NCBI GenBank assembly: GCA_937958365.1 | Contig: CALFEW010000774.1 | Span: 1 to 10,559 of the forward strand | From: an uncultured Chloroflexota bacterium | GTDB taxonomy: Bacteria; Chloroflexota; Anaerolineae; Promineifilales; Promineifilaceae | Direction of reading: 5' to 3' | DNA length: 10,559 nt | In this document: positions 6,434-10,559 of the stretch, piece by piece | How the letters are laid out: each line of letters opens with the position of its first letter | Position numbering within the stretch: the first letter of the stretch is position 1 | The notes under the pieces: generated by a model | What the model was told of the DNA's origin: nothing | Database searches by the model: none | Seen by the model: only the letters and a program-made list of their open reading frames with translations | Program-made: the position numbers and the translations under genes

Positions 6434-6524
6434 GTCCGTATTCCGTGTTCGGTATTCCGTGAACCGTATTCCGTGTTCGGTATTCCGTGTTCCGTTTACG
6501 GTTCACGGATTACGGATTACAAAT
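6434..6524. repeat. Heptad fold-back array D (between nuoL and nuoM)
   Basis: Thirteen gap-free 7-bp units fill the space from 6434 to 6524 and end exactly at the nuoL stop codon (6525-6527). The dominant units are TTCCGTG and TTCGGTA; the last third is the inverted form (CACGGAT, TACGGAT). A 21-bp block of three units at 6441-6461 is repeated exactly at 6469-6489. Segment 6480-6495 pairs with 6498-6513 at 13 of 16 positions around a 2-base centre. The array lies inside the operon transcript between the nuoL stop and the nuoM ribosome site. Confidence 0.8.
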
Positions 6525-8798
6525 TCAGTTGAGTACCCACAAAAAGTAGGCCAACAAGGCCACCGCCCCCAGGAAAACTCCCAGGGCATAAGTGCGGGCA
6601 AAACCGGTTTGTGTACGACGCAGGGTGACGGCCAGCCCTTTCGTAAGGCTGCCGATGCCGTTCACTGTGCCATCTACGCCAAATTTATCAAATACATCCG
6701 CCAGGAACGTGGCAAAGCTCACGAACATATCGCGGATGAGGTTGTTGTGGACAAAATCATGCCAGAAGTTCCAATCTACCGTGTAGGCAAGCCAGTTTGC
6801 CAGCCACTTAAAAGGCGGCACGACAAACTTCATGTAGAAGGTTTCCAGCGGCAGAATGCGGAACCACCAGAGGGGTTTGAGTTTCTCCAACGGATCGGGA
6901 TCAACGGCCGTTTCCGGTTTGCGCCGGTACACCCACAACATCGAAAGCCCCAACCCCGACAACGCCAGAACTGACGAAATCAGGGCCACATCCAGTTGCA
7001 GCCATGTCGGGGTATGCGGTGGTTCCTCGGCAAATATTCCCTCTTCGGCCAGCTCAAACACCGGCAAGGATTCTTCCAGCCAATGCTCCAGCGCCAGGTT
7101 AATGCCGGGATCATGGGCTTCTTTGCTGGCTTTGTAGGCCGCTTCAGTCGCGAAGGGCAAATTGAGCAAACCACCAAAAAGGGTCAACCCGGCCAGAATC
7201 ATCAGAGGAACAGTCATCAAGGGGGAGCTTTCGGAGGCGTGTTCGGCGGCGTTGTGGCGCGGCTGGCCGAAAAAAACCATCATGAGTTGACGGCCCATGT
7301 AAAAGGCGGTGCAGAAGGCAGCGGCCGTTAATATCCAGTACACAATCGTGAAGGTGGAGCCATGATTGAAACTTTCGTGGGCCAGCAGTTCGTCCTTTGA
7401 CCAAAAACCGGCCAGCGGGAAGATACCGGCCAGGGCAAACGCGCCAATGAGGTAGGTCCAGAAAGTAAAGGGCATTTTGTGGCGCAGGCCGCCCATGGTG
7501 CGCATATCTTGCGGATCGAAGGGTTTTTCCTCGTGATGGGCATCATGGTGGTCGCTGTGGCCGTGATCATGGGCATGGAGGTGGTGGTGGCCATGTTCCA
7601 TGCCGTGAATGACGGAGCCTGAGCCGAGGAAGAGCAGCGCCTTGAAGAAGGCGTGGGTGATCAGGTGGAACATGGCGGCTACATAAGCGCCCGTACCGGC
7701 CGCAGCAATCATGAAACCAAGCTGGCTGACGGTGGAGTAGGCCAGCACTTTTTTGATGTCATATTGGGTGAAGGCGATGAGACCGGCCAGCAGCGCGGTG
7801 AAAGCGCCGGTGTAGGCGATGAGGTCTGGAGCGGAGATGAGGTTAAATACGGCCGTTCCCTCTTCCAAAAAACTCGCCCGCGAAATCTCTACCAACACAT
7901 TGCTGCGTACCAACAGGTAGATGCCAGACGTGACCATCGTCGCCGCGTGGATGAGGGCAGAGACCGGCGTCGGGCCAGCCATAGCGTCCGGCAGCCAGAC
8001 GTACAGGGGAATCTGCGCCGACTTACCGGCCGCGCCGAGCAGAAACAGAGCGGTAATCGCCGTGATGACTGTGCCGATGGGCGCGGAGAAGAGGCCGAAT
8101 TCAACGATGTGGTGACTCTCGAACATTTCAACGGCCGTGTGAAACACCGCCCCAAATTCCAGAGAACGAAACGTCCAAAACATCAAAAACAAAGCCAGGA
8201 TCATGCCAAAATCGCCCACACGGTTGACGATAAAAGCTTTACGGCCGGCGTCGGCGTTCATCGCTTTGCCCGCGGCGTTGGTGCGATCAAACCAGAAGCT
8301 GATCAGCAAAAACGAACACAGGCCCACCCCTTCCCAGCCGACAAACAGCACCAGATACGTGCTGCCCGATACCAAAATCAACATAAAAAAGATGAACAGG
8401 TTGAAATAGGCAAAAAACCGGGAAAAATTGGGGTCGCCGTGCATATAGCCGATGGCGTAGATGTGGATCAGCGAACCGACGCCGGTCACTACCAGCATCA
8501 TCGTCACCGACAATGTGTCTACGCGAATGGCCCACGGGATGTAAAAATCGGCCGACGGGATGGAAATCCAGTCCATGATCGGCGCGATCATCGCCTGAAA
8601 TTCATTCGCCCGCAGGCTGAGGAACAGCAACACGGCCACCACAAACGATCCAATCGCCATGAGGCTGGCAATCCAACCCGACCAACGCTCGCCAATTTTC
8701 GCGTCAGCTTCTATAAAACGGCGGCCCACCAACCCATTGAATAGCACGCCAATGGCCGGAAAAAGTAACAGCAGGGGAGCTAATCCAAACGCATTCAT
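6525..8798 (-). CDS. nuoL: NADH-quinone oxidoreductase subunit L
   Basis: NuoL is the distal antiporter-like proton-pumping subunit of complex I, with the long lateral helix that spans the membrane arm. At 757 residues it is longer than the E. coli protein (613). The core is clear: WEGVGLCSFLLISFW (Glu156), NRVGDFG (Asp196), AAGKSAQIPLYVWLPDAM (Lys259), SALIHAATMVTSGIYL, TQYDIKKVLAYSTVSQLGFM (Lys350) and GFWSKDELLAHE (Lys468). The extra length comes from a histidine-rich loop at residues 398-422, a soluble linker around 560-600, and an extended C-terminal domain with QTGFARTYALGVF. ATG at 8798 has GAAGGGA upstream, overlapping the end of nuoK; the gap to the nuoK stop is 6 bp, so the two are probably translationally coupled. 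The stop abuts array D. Confidence 0.98.
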   Translation of the reverse strand: MNAFGLAPLLLLFPAIGVLFNGLVGRRFIEADAKIGERWSGWIASLMAIGSFVVAVLLFLSLRANEFQAMIAPIMDWISIPSADFYIPWAIRVDTLSVTMMLVVTGVGSLIHIYAIGYMHGDPNFSRFFAYFNLFIFFMLILVSGSTYLVLFVGWEGVGLCSFLLISFWFDRTNAAGKAMNADAGRKAFIVNRVGDFGMILALFLMFWTFRSLEFGAVFHTAVEMFESHHIVEFGLFSAPIGTVITAITALFLLGAAGKSAQIPLYVWLPDAMAGPTPVSALIHAATMVTSGIYLLVRSNVLVEISRASFLEEGTAVFNLISAPDLIAYTGAFTALLAGLIAFTQYDIKKVLAYSTVSQLGFMIAAAGTGAYVAAMFHLITHAFFKALLFLGSGSVIHGMEHGHHHLHAHDHGHSDHHDAHHEEKPFDPQDMRTMGGLRHKMPFTFWTYLIGAFALAGIFPLAGFWSKDELLAHESFNHGSTFTIVYWILTAAAFCTAFYMGRQLMMVFFGQPRHNAAEHASESSPLMTVPLMILAGLTLFGGLLNLPFATEAAYKASKEAHDPGINLALEHWLEESLPVFELAEEGIFAEEPPHTPTWLQLDVALISSVLALSGLGLSMLWVYRRKPETAVDPDPLEKLKPLWWFRILPLETFYMKFVVPPFKWLANWLAYTVDWNFWHDFVHNNLIRDMFVSFATFLADVFDKFGVDGTVNGIGSLTKGLAVTLRRTQTGFARTYALGVFLGAVALLAYFLWVLN

Positions 8799-8804
8799 AA
8801 TGTG

Positions 8805-9113
8805 CTATCCCTTCAACAGATTCATTTCGTCAATGTTGATGCTTTTCTTGGTGCGGAAAATGGCGACGATCAGCGCCAGCCCGACGGCTACTTCGGCCGC
8901 CGCCACCGTAATGACGAAAAACACCAACACCTGACCATCTAAATCGCCGAGATGCCGCGCAAACGCTACAAAGGCCAGATTGGCCGAATTGAGCATCATC
9001 TCGACAGACATGAAGACGATAATGGCGTTGCGGCGCAACAAAACGCCCAGAGAGCCAATGGTAAACAGGATGACGCTGAGCGCGATGTACCAATCAATCG
9101 TGACCTCAGGCAT
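8805..9113 (-). CDS. nuoK: NADH-quinone oxidoreductase subunit K
   Basis: NuoK is a small three-helix membrane subunit of complex I (MrpC-like) on the proton path. Starting at ATG 9113 gives 102 residues, close to the usual 100. Conserved Glu38 in VFMSVEMMLNSANLAFVAF and Glu74 in VITVAAAEVAVGLALIVAIFR correspond to the two essential membrane glutamates (Glu36 and Glu72 of E. coli). The open frame extends to a TTG at 9140, but that would add nine polar residues not found in the family, and GAGG sits five bases before the ATG. The start lies within the end of nuoJ (8-bp overlap), which suggests translational coupling. Confidence 0.97.
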   Translation of the reverse strand: MPEVTIDWYIALSVILFTIGSLGVLLRRNAIIVFMSVEMMLNSANLAFVAFARHLGDLDGQVLVFFVITVAAAEVAVGLALIVAIFRTKKSINIDEMNLLKG

Positions 9114-9624
9114 CTTGACCTCGCTTTTTTGTCTTACCAAAAATATAAACCCCGATCATCGCCGCCAGCAATAAGACGCCGGTGACTTCAAAGGGGAAAA
9201 CGTAACCGGCAAATAAACGCAGACCCAACGCTGTAGGGCTGGTATCCATCATCGGCGCGGTGGTGGCCGGCGCTTCGCTCTGGAAAATGAGCAAGGCGCT
9301 GGTGAGCAGCAGGACAACGGCCAGCAGTCCGGCCATCGCCCGATGGAACCGCTCACCGCCATGCACGGCCGTTACCCCACGGAGTTGTTCCGCCCCCAAC
9401 AACATAATCACAAACAGGAACAGCACCATAATGGCCCCGGCGTAAACCGTAATCTGCACCATCGCAATAAACGGGGCGTTCAGCGCGATGTAAAAAACAC
9501 CAATCGTGACAAAGTTCAGCACCAGGTAGAGGGCGCTGTGGACGGCATTGCGGCTGGTCAACATGCCAATCGCCGAACCGATGGCCACCATCGCCAACAG
9601 GAGAAAAATGATCGGATTACCCAT
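9106..9624 (-). CDS. nuoJ: NADH-quinone oxidoreductase subunit J
   Basis: NuoJ is a five-helix membrane subunit of complex I near the quinone end of the membrane arm. This copy has 172 residues, usual for the family (about 165-185). Recognisable segments are the N-terminal membrane helix, SRNAVHSALYLVLNFVTIGVFYIALNAPFIA, and VQITVYAGAIMVLFLFVIMLLG, the core NuoJ block. The C-terminus ends in a basic tail (KTKKRGQDA). ATG at 9624 has GAAGG nine bases upstream. The stop at 9106 lies 8 bp inside nuoK. One ACGGCCGT lies at 9365. Confidence 0.96.
   Translation of the reverse strand: MGNPIIFLLLAMVAIGSAIGMLTSRNAVHSALYLVLNFVTIGVFYIALNAPFIAMVQITVYAGAIMVLFLFVIMLLGAEQLRGVTAVHGGERFHRAMAGLLAVVLLLTSALLIFQSEAPATTAPMMDTSPTALGLRLFAGYVFPFEVTGVLLLAAMIGVYIFGKTKKRGQDA
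9119..9122 (-). promoter_or_regulatory. nuoK ribosome-binding site (decides the start)
   Basis: GAGG on the minus strand, five bases before the ATG at 9113 and inside the last codons of nuoJ. It supports the 102-residue NuoK over the longer frame from TTG at 9140. Confidence 0.75.
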
Positions 9625-9662
9625 ATGAAATCGCCTTCAATTTGCTGCATCCAGACAATGGA

Positions 9663-10172
9663 TTACGTCGGGTTCTCCATCTCTGGAATTGCCTTGGTGA
9701 ATACGCCAGGTTCCACAACTTGCGGCGTGGGACGGCCGTTTATCGGCACATCCACAATCAGCATATCCTTGGTATAAATGGCGCTCTGCCGGTCATAAAA
9801 GCTCAATTCGTAATTGTGTTCCAACACAATCGCCTGCGTCGGGCAGGCGTCTTCGCAGTAGCCACAAAAGATGCAGCGCAGCATATTGATTTCATACACA
9901 CGCGCATACCGCTCGCCGGGCGAAAAACGGTTGTCGTCGGTATTCTCCGCCGCTTCCACAAAAATCGCGTCAGCCGGGCAGGCCGCGGCGCACAAAGAGC
10001 AGCCAATACAACGCTCCAGGCCATTGTCGTACCGCTTGAGTTCGTGACGCCCCTTAAAGCGGTTGCGTACCGGCCGTTTTACTTCCGGGTATTGGATGGT
10101 AACAGGCGTCTGAAAAAAGTGCTTCAGCGTGATCCCCATCCCTTTGGCAAGTTCAGCAATCATTCCAAACAT
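9663..10172 (-). CDS. nuoI: NADH-quinone oxidoreductase subunit I (2x 4Fe-4S)
   Basis: NuoI carries the two 4Fe-4S clusters (N6a and N6b) that pass electrons towards N2 and the quinone site at the junction of the peripheral and membrane arms. The protein is 169 residues. Two ferredoxin motifs are complete: CIGCSLCAAACP with Cys55, 58, 61 and 65, and CIFCGYCEDACP with Cys100, 103, 106 and 110. The preceding RFKGRHELKRYDNGLERC and following YELSFYDRQSAIYTKDML are family blocks. An N-terminal amphipathic stretch (about 1-25) fits membrane-surface attachment. ATG at 10172 has GGAG seven bases upstream. It follows nuoH by 12 bp and precedes nuoJ by 38 bp, where I see no other feature. One ACGGCCGT at 9732 encodes its NGR. 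Confidence 0.98.
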   Translation of the reverse strand: MFGMIAELAKGMGITLKHFFQTPVTIQYPEVKRPVRNRFKGRHELKRYDNGLERCIGCSLCAAACPADAIFVEAAENTDDNRFSPGERYARVYEINMLRCIFCGYCEDACPTQAIVLEHNYELSFYDRQSAIYTKDMLIVDVPINGRPTPQVVEPGVFTKAIPEMENPT

Positions 10173-10184
10173 AACAATTCTCCA

Positions 10185-10559
10185 CTAGAAGCCAAAGAAG
10201 TTCACAATCGGCGCAAAAACACCCTCCGCAGCCAACACAATAAAGACGGCGACGATCATAAAATTGACGACGGAAATAGGCAGCAAAACTTTCCAGCCAA
10301 ACAACATCAACTGGTCATAGCGCAGGCGGGGAAATGTCGCTCGAATCCAGATCATCAAGAACAGGCCGATAAAAATCTTGATGAACAGATAGACAAAACC
10401 CAAAACCGGAACCTGATCCACAAAGGGGCCGCGATAACCGCCAAAAAAGAGCGTGGCGGCGATGGCGCTCAGCGAGATCATCTTCATGTACTCGGCCATG
10501 AAAAACATGCCAAAGCGCATCCCCGCATATTCCACATTGAACCCGGCCGACAACTCTTG
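10185..10559 (-). CDS. nuoH: NADH-quinone oxidoreductase subunit H (C-terminal part)
   Basis: This is the last 124 codons of NuoH, the membrane subunit that forms most of the quinone chamber; the gene runs off the right edge of the window. The reading frame is open to the edge, beginning QELSAGFNVEYAGMRFGMFF, which is the conserved loop and helix near the quinone site. It continues with MAEYMKM, then FIKIFIGLFLMIWIRATFPRLRYDQLM and LFGWKVLLPISV, all characteristic of the NuoH C-terminus. A TTG at 10553 that could be taken as a start is an internal leucine codon. The stop is TAG at 10185, right next to the nuoI ribosome site. Confidence 0.97.
   Translation of the reverse strand, partial: QELSAGFNVEYAGMRFGMFFMAEYMKMISLSAIAATLFFGGYRGPFVDQVPVLGFVYLFIKIFIGLFLMIWIRATFPRLRYDQLMLFGWKVLLPISVVNFMIVAVFIVLAAEGVFAPIVNFFGF

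Larger units (their letters stand above)
73..9739. repeat. Dispersed palindromic octamer ACGGCCGT (23 copies)
   Basis: By eye the octamer starts at 73, 278, 707, 859, 1073, 1169, 1217, 2228, 2671, 2767, 2950, 3064, 3164, 3395, 4270, 4491, 4561, 4794, 6904, 7849, 8131, 9365 and 9732. From base composition (about 55% GC, my estimate) well under one copy would be expected in this length. Nearly all copies are inside genes, in several reading frames (encoding for example Thr-Ala-Val, Asp-Gly-Arg or Arg-Pro), so selection for one peptide does not explain them. The pattern resembles the HIP1 octamer of cyanobacteria. Confidence 0.85.

Noticed and set aside
884..6524. Heptad arrays as inverted ends of insertion sequences.
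   Set aside because: Each array contains both arms within 60-90 bp with no transposase between them, and different arrays do not share end sequences.
7653..8744. A 363-codon plus-strand open frame opposite nuoL.
   Set aside because: Its translation is rich in His, Arg, Gln and Asp with no recognisable domain, and it lies wholly antisense to an unmistakable nuoL. It is a codon-bias shadow.
10551..10553. TTG at 10553 as a real start of a 122-residue protein.
   Set aside because: The frame stays open to the window edge and encodes the middle of a conserved NuoH segment, so this is an internal Leu codon of a truncated gene.

Overview
The window is a piece of bacterial chromosome carrying the distal half of a respiratory complex I (NADH:quinone oxidoreductase) operon. 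All nuo genes are on the minus strand, so transcription runs from high to low coordinates: nuoH (3' end only, cut by the window edge), nuoI, nuoJ, nuoK, nuoL, nuoM, then a molybdopterin oxidoreductase, then nuoN. A DUF72/YecE-type gene on the plus strand converges on nuoN. Protein style, moderately high GC, and the combination of an abundant palindromic octamer with heptad intergenic repeats suggest a Chloroflexota bacterium of the Anaerolineae type (Promineifilum/Caldilinea-like). That assignment is an impression from pattern recognition, not a search result.

From the right edge to about 6.4 kb the operon is compact and conventional. nuoH and nuoI are 12 bp apart, nuoJ and nuoK overlap by 8 bp, and nuoK and nuoL are 6 bp apart. 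Shine-Dalgarno sequences are clear for nuoI, nuoK, nuoL and nuoM. The three antiporter-like subunits NuoL, NuoM and NuoN keep their key membrane Glu and Lys residues. NuoL carries an extra histidine-rich loop.

From about 6.5 kb leftwards the organisation changes. Every gene junction (nuoL/nuoM, nuoM/remnant, remnant/oxidoreductase, oxidoreductase/nuoN, nuoN/DUF72) holds, or overlaps at one side, a short array of degenerate 7-bp repeats whose second half is the inverted complement of the first, so that it folds into a hairpin. Each array uses a different heptamer, but the architecture is the same. The arrays touch or enter the neighbouring genes: one abuts the nuoL stop codon, one supplies the last ~17 codons of the oxidoreductase, and one runs into that gene's start codon.

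Between two of these arrays, in the apparent spacer between nuoM and the oxidoreductase, lies an unlisted 51-codon reading frame. It reads as the N-terminus of a calcineurin-like metallophosphoesterase that is cut off inside a repeat array, and is best explained as a gene remnant. The palindrome ACGGCCGT occurs 23 times by eye, about two orders of magnitude above a simple composition expectation, mostly inside genes and in several reading frames. It behaves like the HIP1 octamer of cyanobacteria. The heptad fold-back arrays, the phosphoesterase remnant and the octamer are the most interesting signals here.
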